Both the position numbers and the translations under genes were made by a program. A stretch of 64,000 nucleotides of DNA from Caproicibacter sp047777415 (lineage in GTDB: Bacteria > Bacillota > Clostridia > Oscillospirales > Acutalibacteraceae): the NCBI GenBank assembly GCA_047777415.1, contig JBKEEO010000002.1, positions 806,001-870,000 of the forward strand. Direction: 5' to 3'. Below, piece after piece: positions 24,004 to 33,363 of this stretch. Every line of letters starts with the position of its first letter. Within the stretch, counting starts at the first letter, position 1. The notes under the pieces were generated by a model. That model ran no database searches. It had not been told where the DNA came from and saw only the letters and a list, made by a program, of their open reading frames with translations.

Positions 24004-24495
24004 ATGTTTGATAAATTTGCATTAATACCTGAGCACATTAAAGCGTTATCTCCGACCTCTCACATAGTCATTGCGTGGAAACTAAGACACTGCAATATGA
24101 TAATGCGGAGTATTATTGAAAAAAAAGTTGCAAGAACGGGACTATTTAACAGCCAACACCGTTTGTTAATGATTTTATTTCATCACCCCAATATCTCTCA
24201 AGTGGAGATTTCCAGACTATTAGAAATCTCCCCTGCCGCTGTTGCAGTCTCATTAAAAAAACTGGAAAAGACAGGATGTATTAAACGGACTGTGGCAAAG
24301 AATGACAATCGAACTCATCAAATTGTACTTACGGAAAAAGGACACAATATTGTAAAGATGAGCCAAAAACTGTTTGGAGAAGCCGAATCTGCTATGCTGA
24401 AAGGCTTTACCGAAGAAGAAAAAACGATATTAACGGATTTTTTATCGCGGATTCGAGTGAATTTGCTGGAGTACAGCAAGCAGATGGAGGAATAA
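24004..24495 (+). CDS. MarR-family transcriptional regulator
   Basis: A 163-residue winged-helix dimer. The DNA-binding part reads VEISRLLEISPAAVAVSLKKLEKTGCIKR with the wing NDNRTHQIVLTEKGH. It should repress its own operon, which continues four bases later with two ABC exporter genes, by binding the palindrome at 23947. Release by a drug or metabolite is the usual mechanism for marR-exporter operons. The ribosome site is AAGGGAA. The ligand is unknown. Confidence 0.92.
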   Translation: MFDKFALIPEHIKALSPTSHIVIAWKLRHCNMIMRSIIEKKVARTGLFNSQHRLLMILFHHPNISQVEISRLLEISPAAVAVSLKKLEKTGCIKRTVAKNDNRTHQIVLTEKGHNIVKMSQKLFGEAESAMLKGFTEEEKTILTDFLSRIRVNLLEYSKQMEE

Positions 24496-24499
24496 GTCC

Positions 24500-26236
24500 A
24501 TGAAGAAATTCTTAACATATATGAAACCGTATTTGGCGTATTTTATCATTGGGCCGATTTTAATGATTTGTGAAGTCATTGCGAATGTTCAAATACCCAC
24601 TGTTGTGGCAAGACTGATTAATGTTGGAGCCGTAAATCGAGATATCTCCTATATTGTGTCCGGCGGAATACAAATGCTCTTTATCATTTTCTTTGGGATG
24701 GCAAGCGGCATTGGTGCCGCTTACTGTGCTGCGAAAGCATCCGTGGGATTTTCCTGTGACATTCGTACCGATCTCTTTCGGAAAATACAGAAGTTTTCGT
24801 TTGCTAATATTGATACGTTCAGCACAGGTTCTCTTGTTACAAGGCTGACCAATGATATCACACAAGTTCGAAATCTTGTAGAAATGGCAATGCGTATGAT
24901 GTTGCGAGGTCCGGGGATGTTAATTGGCGGATTTATCATGGCGGTCAAACTCAATGCTCAGCTTTCCATTGTGTTTTTAATCATTGTCCCTACTCTAGCG
25001 TTATTAATCTTGGCAATTGTCCGCACAGCATTTCCCCGGTTTCATATCATGCAAAAGAAATTGGACCGTTTAAACTCCGCAATTCAGGAAGCATTGATTA
25101 ATGTGAGAGTCATCAAATCGTTTGTGCGGGGAGATTACGAAGAACGCAAATTTGCCAAAATAAATGAAGACCTAAAAAATGCAACAATCAATGCTGTAAA
25201 AATAATTTTATTTATTACGCCGGTTATGACTTTGGCCATGGACATAGGTACCCTTGCCATCGTGTGGTTTGGCGGCAAAGGAATTATGGCAGGCACGATT
25301 CCGGTTGGTGACGTAGTAGCATTTATCACGTATGTGACACAAATATTGATGGCTCTCGGAATGTTGGCTATGGTGTTTATGCAAAGCGCAAAGGCCGTAG
25401 CCAGCTTAAACAGAATTTATGAAGTGATGAATGCAACGGTAGACTTGACCGATGAACATGCAAAATTTAAGGAACAGACTGTCCAAAAGGGACGCATAGA
25501 ATTTAGAGATGTATCGTTCCAATATTACAAACACAGTGAAAAAAAGGTTTTAGATCATATCAGTTTCACCATATCACCCGGTGAGTTTGTCGGCATTATT
25601 GGATCAACCGGCTGCGGAAAAACAACACTGGTTCAAATGATCCCCCGTCTGTATGATGTGGACGATGGTGAAGTTCTTGTGGATGGAATTAACGTAAAAG
25701 ATTACTCCTTACAGCATTTGAGAGATGCTGTTGGAATGGTTTTGCAAAAAAACGTGCTGTTTTCCGGCACCATTGTAGAAAATTTAAAATGGGGCAATGA
25801 TTATGCAACCAAAGCCGAAATCGAAAAATGCGCCAAAGTAGCGCAAGCTGATGACTTTATTCAAAACTTTGCCAATCAATATGAAACGGAACTTGGCCAA
25901 GGCGGAGTAAATCTTTCCGGTGGACAAAAACAACGCATTTGTATTGCAAGAACTCTTCTCAAAAATCCAAAAATCTTAATCTTGGATGATTCCACAAGCG
26001 CAGTTGACACGACTACGGAAGCAAAAATATTGCAAGCTTTAAAAGAGAATTTTAAAGATATCACCAAAATTATAATTGCGCAAAGAATTTCCTCTGTGAT
26101 GGCTGCGGATAAAATCATAGTGATGGACAACGGGAAGATTTCGGGCATTGGAACACATACAGAATTATTACAGTCCTGTGAAACCTACCGCGAAATTTAC
26201 AATTCTCAGACTTCTGTCGGCGAGGTGATTGCATAA
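24500..26236 (+). CDS. ABC exporter half-transporter, subunit 1
   Basis: A 578-residue protein with an N-terminal six-helix exporter domain (about 1-310) and a C-terminal ATPase (about 340-575). The ATPase has Walker A GSTGCGKTT, signature LSGGQKQR and Walker B ILILDDSTSAVD. The Walker B tail has Asp where the catalytic Glu is expected (DDSTS), so this is the degenerate site of a heterodimeric exporter of the LmrCD/BmrCD type. The next gene overlaps by one base and supplies the normal Glu. Export of drugs or other amphipathic compounds is likely. Confidence 0.92.
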   Translation: MKKFLTYMKPYLAYFIIGPILMICEVIANVQIPTVVARLINVGAVNRDISYIVSGGIQMLFIIFFGMASGIGAAYCAAKASVGFSCDIRTDLFRKIQKFSFANIDTFSTGSLVTRLTNDITQVRNLVEMAMRMMLRGPGMLIGGFIMAVKLNAQLSIVFLIIVPTLALLILAIVRTAFPRFHIMQKKLDRLNSAIQEALINVRVIKSFVRGDYEERKFAKINEDLKNATINAVKIILFITPVMTLAMDIGTLAIVWFGGKGIMAGTIPVGDVVAFITYVTQILMALGMLAMVFMQSAKAVASLNRIYEVMNATVDLTDEHAKFKEQTVQKGRIEFRDVSFQYYKHSEKKVLDHISFTISPGEFVGIIGSTGCGKTTLVQMIPRLYDVDDGEVLVDGINVKDYSLQHLRDAVGMVLQKNVLFSGTIVENLKWGNDYATKAEIEKCAKVAQADDFIQNFANQYETELGQGGVNLSGGQKQRICIARTLLKNPKILILDDSTSAVDTTTEAKILQALKENFKDITKIIIAQRISSVMAADKIIVMDNGKISGIGTHTELLQSCETYREIYNSQTSVGEVIA

Positions 26237-28104
26237 TGGACCCCAAAAAAGCGGAACGATTAAAAAACAAATATCAAAAATTTAACCCGGAAAGTGGAAA
26301 TACGCCATCAAAGAAACCTCCATTTGGCAGAGGTCCGCATTTTCCGGGAATGCCGAAAGGCAAACCCAAAAATACCAAAGGAACCATTAAGCGGCTGTTT
26401 TCCTATTTGGCAAAGGATAAATTGAAACTAGGCATTGTCATTTTTTTGGTATTGGTTGGCACAATTTCAAACCTTGCAGCTTCCTATATGATTCGGCCGA
26501 TTATCAACAGCGTTTTCAATAACGACAAGACAATTGCAAGCCTGCTCAAAGATATTGTAATGATGCTCTCCATCTATGTGATTTCTGTGACGGCAACATA
26601 TGCACAGTCCCGACTGATGCTTCATATCGGACAAAGAGCCTTGCAAAAAATTAGAAATGACCTTTTCCATAAAATGCAAACTCTGCCCGTAGGTTTTTAT
26701 GACAAAAGCAGTCACGGTGATTTAATGAGCCGCTTTACGAATGACGTGGATACCATCGGTGACATGATGACGAATACGGTAGTCAATTTGATTTCCGGCG
26801 GAATCATGATTATTGGAACTTTTTCACTGATGCTCTATACAAATATCATTTTGTCTGCCATAACGATACTCATGCTTCCGGTGATGCTATATTCCAGTAA
26901 ATTAATAACGAACAAAAGCCGAGTTCTGTACAAACAGCAGCAGGCGGCCATTGGCACTTTAAACGGGTTTATTGAGGAAACAATCACCGGCCAGAAGGTG
27001 GTAAAAGTCTTTAATCATGAAAAAGACTGCATCGAAGAGTTTGAATACTTAAACGATGATTTAAAGCACAAACTTGTTTTTGCACAGTTTTTTGGCGGAA
27101 TGATGGGACCTGTAATGGGTAATTTAAGTCAATTAAACTATGTGCTGGCCGCCTGTGTAGGTGCTGTTCAATGTATCGTTAGTGGATTCGATATTGGAGG
27201 CCTTACTATTTTCGTCAACTATGCCAGAAAGTTCAGCCGACCTGTCAATGAACTCTCTATGCAAGTAAATACCATTTTTGCGGCATTAGCAGGGGCAGAA
27301 CGAGTATTTAGCATTCTTGACGAGAAACCGGAACGTGAGGATTCCTCTGACTCCGTTGAACTGCCTTCTATGAAAGGACATCTTGTTTTAGAAGATGTAA
27401 CTTTCGGCTATTCTGCAAACAAACCTGTTTTAAAAAATATCTCGCTTTACGCAAATCCGGGTCAAAAGATTGCTTTAGTTGGTTCAACGGGTGCTGGAAA
27501 AACTACCATTACAAATTTAATTAACCGATTTTATGACATTCAAAAAGGCCGTATTACCATCGACGGCGTAGATATCCAAAAGATAAAGTTGAACTGTTTG
27601 CGAAGAAATATTGCCATGGTCTTGCAGGATACAAATTTGTTTACCGGTACAGTTATGGATAATATACGATATGGGCGGATGGATGCTACAGATGCAGAGG
27701 TAATTGAGGCAGCCAAAATTGCAAATGCGCATGAATTTATTATCCGTTTATCCAATGGCTACGATACTGTTTTACAAGGCAACGGGTCGAATTTAAGTCA
27801 AGGACAAAGACAACTTTTAAGTATAGCTCGCGCAGCAATTACAAAAGCTCCCATCCTCATTCTAGATGAGGCAACCAGTTCCGTTGACACAAGAACTGAA
27901 AAAAATATCTCTAAAGCAATGGAGCGAATTATGGCCAACCGCACAACTCTTGTGATTGCGCATCGGCTTTCAACCGTAAGAAATGCAGATGCTATCATGG
28001 TTCTTGAAAATGGTGAAATTATAGAAAGAGGCACGCACGAAAGCCTTTTACAGCAGCACGGAAGATATTATAGTCTGTGCAAAGGAATTACGAAATTGCA
28101 ATAA
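26236..28104 (+). CDS. ABC exporter half-transporter, subunit 2
   Basis: A 622-residue partner with a basic, proline-rich cytoplasmic N-terminus (about residues 1-50, KKPPFGRGPHFPGMPKGKPK), six membrane helices (about 60-350) and an ATPase domain. The ATPase has Walker A GSTGAGKTT, signature LSQGQRQL and Walker B ILILDEATSSVD with the catalytic Glu intact. The one-base ATGA-type overlap with subunit 1 indicates coupled translation. With a degenerate site in the partner this is an asymmetric heterodimer. The operon ends about 10 bases before an IS256 copy, so a native terminator may have been displaced. Confidence 0.92.
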   Translation: MDPKKAERLKNKYQKFNPESGNTPSKKPPFGRGPHFPGMPKGKPKNTKGTIKRLFSYLAKDKLKLGIVIFLVLVGTISNLAASYMIRPIINSVFNNDKTIASLLKDIVMMLSIYVISVTATYAQSRLMLHIGQRALQKIRNDLFHKMQTLPVGFYDKSSHGDLMSRFTNDVDTIGDMMTNTVVNLISGGIMIIGTFSLMLYTNIILSAITILMLPVMLYSSKLITNKSRVLYKQQQAAIGTLNGFIEETITGQKVVKVFNHEKDCIEEFEYLNDDLKHKLVFAQFFGGMMGPVMGNLSQLNYVLAACVGAVQCIVSGFDIGGLTIFVNYARKFSRPVNELSMQVNTIFAALAGAERVFSILDEKPEREDSSDSVELPSMKGHLVLEDVTFGYSANKPVLKNISLYANPGQKIALVGSTGAGKTTITNLINRFYDIQKGRITIDGVDIQKIKLNCLRRNIAMVLQDTNLFTGTVMDNIRYGRMDATDAEVIEAAKIANAHEFIIRLSNGYDTVLQGNGSNLSQGQRQLLSIARAAITKAPILILDEATSSVDTRTEKNISKAMERIMANRTTLVIAHRLSTVRNADAIMVLENGEIIERGTHESLLQQHGRYYSLCKGITKLQ

Positions 28105-28115
28105 TTGATTTCCTC

Positions 28116-29446
28116 GATGGAGTACAATAAAGTTCGCAATTTTATCAAGGCATAGAAAAGTCATTGGGACTCCGATAAAATGAATGGTGAGAAAACATTC
28201 AAAAAAGGAGAGATACCCAATGACTCACAAAAAGAATACCACAGATTTGACAGAATTGCTACTAAAATGTATGGCGCAGCCGGATCCAATGCTGTCGATG
28301 CTGGAATGGCTGTGTACCCGTCTGATGGAAGCAGAGGTCTCCGGTATTATTGGCGCGGAAAAGAATGCACACAATCCGTCCCGCCGTGATTACCGCTGCG
28401 GCTATCGGCCACGTCGATTGGATACTCGTATGGGGACGATGTATCTGATGGTACCAAAACTCCGAAATCAGGGCTATATCCCGTTTTTCGTAACAGAACG
28501 CAAGCGCAGTGAAACAGCGCTGATTCAAGTGGTTCAAGAAGCGTTTGTGCAGGGTGTATCTACGCGAAAGATGGAGAAACTAGCTCGCAGTCTTGGAATT
28601 GAGAATCTTTCCCGCAGTCAAGTCAGTGAAATGACGAAAGGCCTTAACGAGCAGGTGCAGTACTTCCGCAGCCGGCCTCTGACGGGTCGCTATCCTGTCA
28701 TTTGGACAGATGCACTGTATGAAAAAATCCGTATGGATGGCCGGGTCGTCAGCATGGCTGTGATGGTAGTTTGCGGCGTCAATGAACAGGGGCATAGGGA
28801 TATCCTCGCCGTAGAGCCAATGCTGGAAGAATCCAAAGAAAGTTATTCTCAATTGTTTCAAAGTCTTTTAGATCGTGGTCTGAAAACACCGCTCCTGGTG
28901 ATTTCAGACGCGAATAAAGGGCTGATTGCAGCCGTCCGTGAGAGTTTTCCGGGAGCCTCTTGGCAACGGTGCAAAGTCCATTTTATGCGAAATATTTTGG
29001 CTCATGTACCCCAGAAGGAAAAAGAATCCTTTGCGGCTCAGTTAAAAGAAATTTGGTTAGCACCTTCCGCTAAAATAGCTAGACAACGCGCAGAGCAAAT
29101 ATCAGAACAGTATGGAAAACGCTTTCCAAAAGCAATTGAGCTTCTGCAAGATGGGCTGGAAGATTCTCTAGCTTTCTACGCCTTTCCGGAACTCGACGCC
29201 CGCAAAATTTCCTCGACCAATATGTTGGAACGACTGAACAAGGAAATCCGCCGCAGAACCAGTGTAGTCGGAATATTTCCTAATCCGGATTCCTACCTAC
29301 GGCTGGTAACAACATGTCTGATGGAATATGCGGAAGACTGGTCTGTTTCCAGAGCATACTTAAACCCGAAATCCATTCTTTCACTGTTAAACGTAGCCTA
29401 ATTCATTTTTCGGAGTCCCGAAATTGCGAACTTCCCTTGACACTAG
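28116..29446 (+). mobile_element. IS256-family element, copy 2 (complete, 1331 bp)
   Basis: The ends are GATGGAGTAC at 28116 and ...TTGACACTAG at 29446. A 9-bp direct repeat GATTTCCTC flanks it exactly (28107-28115 and 29447-29455), proving insertion. The inverted repeat is split: AAGTTCGCAATTT and TGGGACTCCG are separated by 22 bases at the left end but contiguous in the right end. It sits directly behind the ABC exporter operon. Confidence 0.96.
28220..29401 (+). CDS. IS256-family transposase (copy 2)
   Basis: A complete 393-residue mutator-type transposase. ATG 28220 has a perfect AAAGGAG site; an in-frame start 36 bases upstream lacks one. The N-terminal domain contains the IS256 signature (MLEWLCTRLMEAEVSGIIGA), then the DDE core with WTDALYEK and VISDANKGL, and the C-terminal helix TNMLERLNKEIRRRT. 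It differs from copies 1 and 4 at several positions (for example EESKESY, AAVRESF, LLQDGLED) and is closest to copy 3. Confidence 0.96.
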   Translation: MTHKKNTTDLTELLLKCMAQPDPMLSMLEWLCTRLMEAEVSGIIGAEKNAHNPSRRDYRCGYRPRRLDTRMGTMYLMVPKLRNQGYIPFFVTERKRSETALIQVVQEAFVQGVSTRKMEKLARSLGIENLSRSQVSEMTKGLNEQVQYFRSRPLTGRYPVIWTDALYEKIRMDGRVVSMAVMVVCGVNEQGHRDILAVEPMLEESKESYSQLFQSLLDRGLKTPLLVISDANKGLIAAVRESFPGASWQRCKVHFMRNILAHVPQKEKESFAAQLKEIWLAPSAKIARQRAEQISEQYGKRFPKAIELLQDGLEDSLAFYAFPELDARKISSTNMLERLNKEIRRRTSVVGIFPNPDSYLRLVTTCLMEYAEDWSVSRAYLNPKSILSLLNVA

Positions 29447-29887
29447 GATTTCCTCAAAGTAAAATTGAATTAGTTTATCTCGGATATGCAGTAAGCGGAA
29501 GTGGCTTTGACCCGTGTTATACGTATTTCATATGGATACCGCGCAGGATAATCTAGTTAACTGCTATTTTCAAAGTCGGTATTTCGTTCAAAGTTTTGAG
29601 TTGTCAACACCGCACCATTTTGCATGCGCTCTCTGAAATGTTTTATTCTCTTCAGACTTCTGCGCTGCATATCATGAGTTTTAATCCATGTATGCTGATT
29701 TGGATAACTGTAAGGCTGTCCAGACGGGTAAACTGATGATAATAACAGGCCATTATAACTAAAAATTACAGAAGAATCCGGCAAAAAGCAGTTCGTTACC
29801 ATACATATAAATTAATGTGCTATCAACCCATTAATGCTACACTCTGCTAAAATCACCATAAAACTTTAAAAAAGGAAAGGAACACTA
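29447..29887. other. Gap between IS256 copy 2 and the feo promoter
   Basis: About 440 bases with no supported gene. An 81-codon frame on the minus strand (29557-29802) has no ribosome site and no family likeness. The left part may be the cut-off continuation of sequence that once followed the exporter operon. Confidence 0.5.
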
Positions 29888-29972
29888 TTGACAACCGAGT
29901 TAGCATAAGCTAACATATATACAGTTAGCAACAGCTAATTTATTTTTCGAACATCAGTTAGCTAAAGCTAAC
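29888..29972 (+). promoter_or_regulatory. feo promoter with three metal-repressor-type operators
   Basis: TTGACA (29888-29893), 17 bp, TAACAT (29911-29916). The spacer holds GTTAGC-ATAA-GCTAAC (29899-29914), a perfect inverted repeat filling the gap between the two boxes. Two more copies follow: GTTAGC-AACA-GCTAAT (29924-29939) and GTTAGC-TAAA-GCTAAC (29957-29972). The pattern fits a dimeric iron-dependent repressor of the DtxR/IdeR type. The repressor gene is not in the window. Confidence 0.82.
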
Positions 29973-30006
29973 CCATAAAAGTTAAGAATGGGAGGCAAAT
30001 TGTAAT

Positions 30007-30219
30007 ATGATGCCGTTAACACTGGCAAATATCGGCGAAGAAAACATAATTAAACGAATCGGAGGAAGTCCGGAGGCTAAGAAACATCTTGCAAATCTCG
30101 GATTTATCGCAGGAGGAAATGTGAAAGTGGTTGCCTCTATGGCCGGCAATATGATCGTCAATGTGAAAGAAGCTAGAGTCGCAATCAGCAAAGAAATGGC
30201 ACAAAAAATTATGATTTAG
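30007..30219 (+). CDS. feoA: FeoA family protein, first copy
   Basis: A 70-residue SH3-like FeoA protein, an accessory of the ferrous iron transporter FeoB. It begins MMPLTLANIGEENIIKRIGG and carries the family pattern KKHLANLGFIAGGNVKVVA and MIVNVKEARVAISKEMA. A GGGAGG site precedes it at 29990. It is the first gene of the operon feoA-feoA-feoB. Tandem FeoA genes are frequent in clostridia. Confidence 0.92.
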   Translation: MMPLTLANIGEENIIKRIGGSPEAKKHLANLGFIAGGNVKVVASMAGNMIVNVKEARVAISKEMAQKIMI

Positions 30220-30277
30220 AAAATTAACCCTATCACAAGCCCTATCTCGCTTGAAGCATTTATGGAGGAAAAAGGTT

Positions 30278-30499
30278 ATGAAAACACTAAAGCAGGCAAA
30301 GGTCGGAGACAGTGTGAGAGTTGTGAAACTTCATGGTGAGGGCGCAGTCAAACGCAGAATTATGGATATGGGAATCACCAAAGGCGTTGAAGTACATATA
30401 CGTAAAGTGGCCCCGCTTGGAGATCCGATAGAAGTGAACGTACGAGGCTATGAGCTTTCCATTCGTAAAGATGATGCTGACATGATTGAAGTTGAATAG
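30278..30499 (+). CDS. feoA: FeoA family protein, second copy
   Basis: A 73-residue FeoA protein, closer to the typical sequence than the first copy: KVGDSVRVVKLHGEGAVKRR, MDMGITKGVEVHIRKVAPLG and the terminal YELSIRKDDADMIEVE. ATG 30278 has a TGGAGG site at 30263; a longer reading from 30251 lacks support. The two copies are diverged and probably have distinct contacts with FeoB. Confidence 0.93.
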   Translation: MKTLKQAKVGDSVRVVKLHGEGAVKRRIMDMGITKGVEVHIRKVAPLGDPIEVNVRGYELSIRKDDADMIEVE

Positions 30500-30500
30500 C

Positions 30501-30554
30501 TTGACATAGGGCGAAAGCCCTAAATTTTATAATCATCGGTTAGCCAATGCTAAT
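30501..30554 (+). promoter_or_regulatory. Fourth GTTAGC operator and hairpin ahead of feoB
   Basis: A small hairpin AGGGC-GAAA-GCCCT (30508-30521) followed by TAAATTTT sits after feoA2. A fourth operator GTTAGC-CAAT-GCTAAT (30539-30554) follows, 22 bases before the feoB start. TTGACA (30501) and TATAAT (30528) flank the hairpin but are 21 bp apart, too far for a normal promoter. Confidence 0.6.
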
Positions 30555-30576
30555 TTCGAAAGAAAGGAAACTGGAG

Positions 30577-33081
30577 ATGAACATCAGAATTGCTCTTGCC
30601 GGTAACCCGAATTGCGGTAAAACAACGCTCTTTAATGCACTGACAGGTTCCAACCAATTCATCGGAAATTGGCCGGGCGTTACGGTAGAAAAAAAAGAAG
30701 GCAAGCTAAAAAAGCACGATGGCGTTACAGTGATTGACTTGCCGGGGATCTATTCACTTTCCCCTTACACTTTGGAGGAAGTGGTAGCAAGAAATTACCT
30801 GATTGGTGAACGGCCCGATGTCATTCTGAATATTGTGGATGGCACAAACCTTGAACGAAACTTATACCTTACTACACAGCTTACAGAACTTGGCATCCCG
30901 GTAGTCATGGCAATCAACATGATGGATGTGGTAAGAAAAAGAGGCGATACGATTCTTACAGATGAACTTTCCCGTGAACTAGGCATAAAGGTTGTCGAAA
31001 TTTCTGCCTTAAAAGGGGAAGGAATCATGAAAGCGGCAGAAACCGCAATCAATGCAGCGAAAAACGATAAAACAATTCCTCAGCACACCTTTTCTGGTGC
31101 AGTGGAACATGCCCTTGTACATATCGAAGAAGCCGCCGTACACAATATGCCGGAAGAACAGCAACGTTGGTATGCCATCAAAATTTTTGAGCGTGATACC
31201 AAAGTCCTTGAGCAGCTTAAACTCGACTCCAATATTCTTTCTCATATTGAAGAAGACATCAAAGCTGCTGAAAAAGAGTTGGATGATGATGCAGAGAGTA
31301 TCATCACAAATGAACGTTACGTATATATTTCTTCCATTCTGAAAGCTTGCTACAAAAAGAAAAATGTGGGGAAACGATCGGTTTCCGATCAAATTGACCG
31401 CGTTGTAACCAACCGTTTTCTCGGTCTTCCGATTTTTGCAGCTGTCATGTTTTTGGTTTACTATATTTCCATGGTTACAGTCGGAACAGCGGGAACGGAC
31501 TGGATGAATGACGGTGTGTTTGAGGATGGCTGGCACCTGTTTGGAATCGGTTCCGATACCTATGCAGAAGCTGTTGAAACTTATGGTGACACCGACCAAA
31601 TCATCGAAGGATTTGCGGCTGCGTTTGGTAATGATGAAATTGCCAATGCTTTGGATATGGACTCCGAAAATTTTGATGAAGCAGTTGCTCAATCGGCGTT
31701 GCAAGAACTGATTGCGTTAACGCCGGACGATGCCAGCATTACCTATCAGACCGTTGATGAGGAAACGCTCGCAGTCAGCAATCATCCGAATACAACGAAA
31801 GCGATGCTGGAATCTGCTGTTGCGGAATATCTAAACACCGATTATAAGGAAAGCTACGGTGCTCCCGATACCTCCTCCTATGGCATATGGGTGCCCGGTA
31901 TCCCCGTTTTAGTAGCGAGTGGACTAAAAGCGGTGGGTGCTGCCGATTGGCTCAGTGGATTAATTAATGACGGAATTGTCGCCGGTGTCGGCGCAGTGCT
32001 AGGTTTTGTCCCCCAAATGCTGGTGCTGTTTTTGTTCCTTGCTTTCCTCGAATCCTGCGGTTATATGGCTCGTATAGCATTTGTTCTTGACCGTATCTTT
32101 CGTAAATTCGGACTGTCCGGAAAATCTTTTATTCCAATGCTGGTTGGCTCCGGCTGCGGCGTTCCCGGGATTATGGCATCACGTACCATTGAAAATGATC
32201 GTGATCGGCGTATGACCATTATAACTACCACATTTATTCCCTGTGGCGCAAAAGTTCCTTTCATTGCGATGATTGCAGGTGCTCTGTTTGGCGGATCTGC
32301 ACTTGTCTTCACTTCGGCATACTTCATCGGCATGGCAGCGATTATCGTTTCCGGTATCCTACTGAAGAAAACAACACTGTTTTCCGGTCAGCCTGCCCCA
32401 TTCGTTATGGAACTTCCGGCTTATCACTGGCCGACCATTGAGAATGTGCTTCGTTCCATGTGGGAGCGCGGATGGTCGTTTATAAGAAAAGCCGGTACAA
32501 TTATCTTGCTTGCTACCATCCTTGTGTGGTTTACCTCTTTCTTTGGGTTCATTGACGGTAGTTTTCGTTTGCTGGCTGAGGATGAAATTGACTCCTCCAT
32601 TCTTGCGGCTGTCGGTAGTGTGATTGCCTGGATCTTCAAGCCTCTTGGCTGGGGAAATTGGCAGGCCACAGTTGCATCAATCTCCGGACTTATTGCAAAA
32701 GAAAATATTGTCGGCACCATGGGCATACTCTATGGGGGCTCCGGCGATGTGTACGCAACACTTTCCAATGTCTTTACCGGCATCAGCGGCTACTCCTTCC
32801 TGGTGTTTAACCTGCTCTGTGCTCCGTGTTTTGCAGCTATCGGTGCAATTAGGCGTGAAATGAATAGTGCGAAATGGACTTGGTTTGCAATAGGCTATCA
32901 GTGTGGATTTGCCTATGCCATTGCGCTGATGATTAATCAGTTTGGTGGGTTGTTCACCGGACATATAAACGTAATTGGTCTGGTTTTTGCATCTGCATTG
33001 CTTGCAGGCATGCTCTATCTGTTGGTGCGTCCTTACAATCCATCTTCCAAATTAACTGCTAACGTCAATATTTCCACATAA
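30577..33081 (+). CDS. feoB: Ferrous iron transporter FeoB
   Basis: An 834-residue inner-membrane Fe(II) importer. The N-terminal G domain shows GNPNCGKTT (G1), VTVEKKEG (G2), DLPGIYSL (G3) and NMMD (G4); a helical regulatory domain follows to about residue 270. The membrane part has two Gate motifs with the conserved cysteines (SGCGVPGIMA and PCGAKVPF, later APCFAAIGAIRRE). A soluble Asp/Glu-rich insertion of about 110 residues (roughly 310-420) lies in the first half of the membrane domain. ATG 30577 has a GGAAACTGGAG site; a TTAGC operator lies just upstream. Confidence 0.96.
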   Translation: MNIRIALAGNPNCGKTTLFNALTGSNQFIGNWPGVTVEKKEGKLKKHDGVTVIDLPGIYSLSPYTLEEVVARNYLIGERPDVILNIVDGTNLERNLYLTTQLTELGIPVVMAINMMDVVRKRGDTILTDELSRELGIKVVEISALKGEGIMKAAETAINAAKNDKTIPQHTFSGAVEHALVHIEEAAVHNMPEEQQRWYAIKIFERDTKVLEQLKLDSNILSHIEEDIKAAEKELDDDAESIITNERYVYISSILKACYKKKNVGKRSVSDQIDRVVTNRFLGLPIFAAVMFLVYYISMVTVGTAGTDWMNDGVFEDGWHLFGIGSDTYAEAVETYGDTDQIIEGFAAAFGNDEIANALDMDSENFDEAVAQSALQELIALTPDDASITYQTVDEETLAVSNHPNTTKAMLESAVAEYLNTDYKESYGAPDTSSYGIWVPGIPVLVASGLKAVGAADWLSGLINDGIVAGVGAVLGFVPQMLVLFLFLAFLESCGYMARIAFVLDRIFRKFGLSGKSFIPMLVGSGCGVPGIMASRTIENDRDRRMTIITTTFIPCGAKVPFIAMIAGALFGGSALVFTSAYFIGMAAIIVSGILLKKTTLFSGQPAPFVMELPAYHWPTIENVLRSMWERGWSFIRKAGTIILLATILVWFTSFFGFIDGSFRLLAEDEIDSSILAAVGSVIAWIFKPLGWGNWQATVASISGLIAKENIVGTMGILYGGSGDVYATLSNVFTGISGYSFLVFNLLCAPCFAAIGAIRREMNSAKWTWFAIGYQCGFAYAIALMINQFGGLFTGHINVIGLVFASALLAGMLYLLVRPYNPSSKLTANVNIST

Positions 33082-33115
33082 ATAGAAGCAAAACTCTTGA
33101 AAGGAGTTGGTTGAA

Positions 33116-33292
33116 ATGTTAACATGGTTGGGTACAAATCTTTCAACCATTTTGATTTCCCTTGCACTTTTGGCTATCGTAGTCTGCATTATCGTAAGCC
33201 TACAGAAAGATAAACAGAATGGCAAATCCAGCTGTGGAGGAAGCTGCGGACATTGTCCCATGGGCAGCTCCTGCCACAGCCGCAAAGAATAA
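33116..33292 (+). CDS. FeoB-associated Cys-rich membrane protein
   Basis: A 58-residue protein with one membrane helix (about residues 8-30) and a Cys-rich tail SSCGGSCGHCPMGSSCHS. Such proteins follow feoB in many Bacillota and may chaperone Fe(II) or hold an iron-sulfur cluster; the mechanism is not settled. The ATG at 33116 follows AAGGAG by nine bases; a TTG three codons earlier lies too close to that site. It lies 34 bases after feoB in the same operon. Confidence 0.88.
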   Translation: MLTWLGTNLSTILISLALLAIVVCIIVSLQKDKQNGKSSCGGSCGHCPMGSSCHSRKE

Positions 33293-33363
33293 GCAAGTAT
33301 CTCTTGCTTGACAATAAAACAATCGGAATTTTTTGACGACTGCTTTCAAAAGATCATAGGGGA

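Noticed and set aside
29557..29802. 81-codon minus-strand open frame after IS256 copy 2
   Set aside because: It has no ribosome site and no family likeness, and it borders the feo promoter region.
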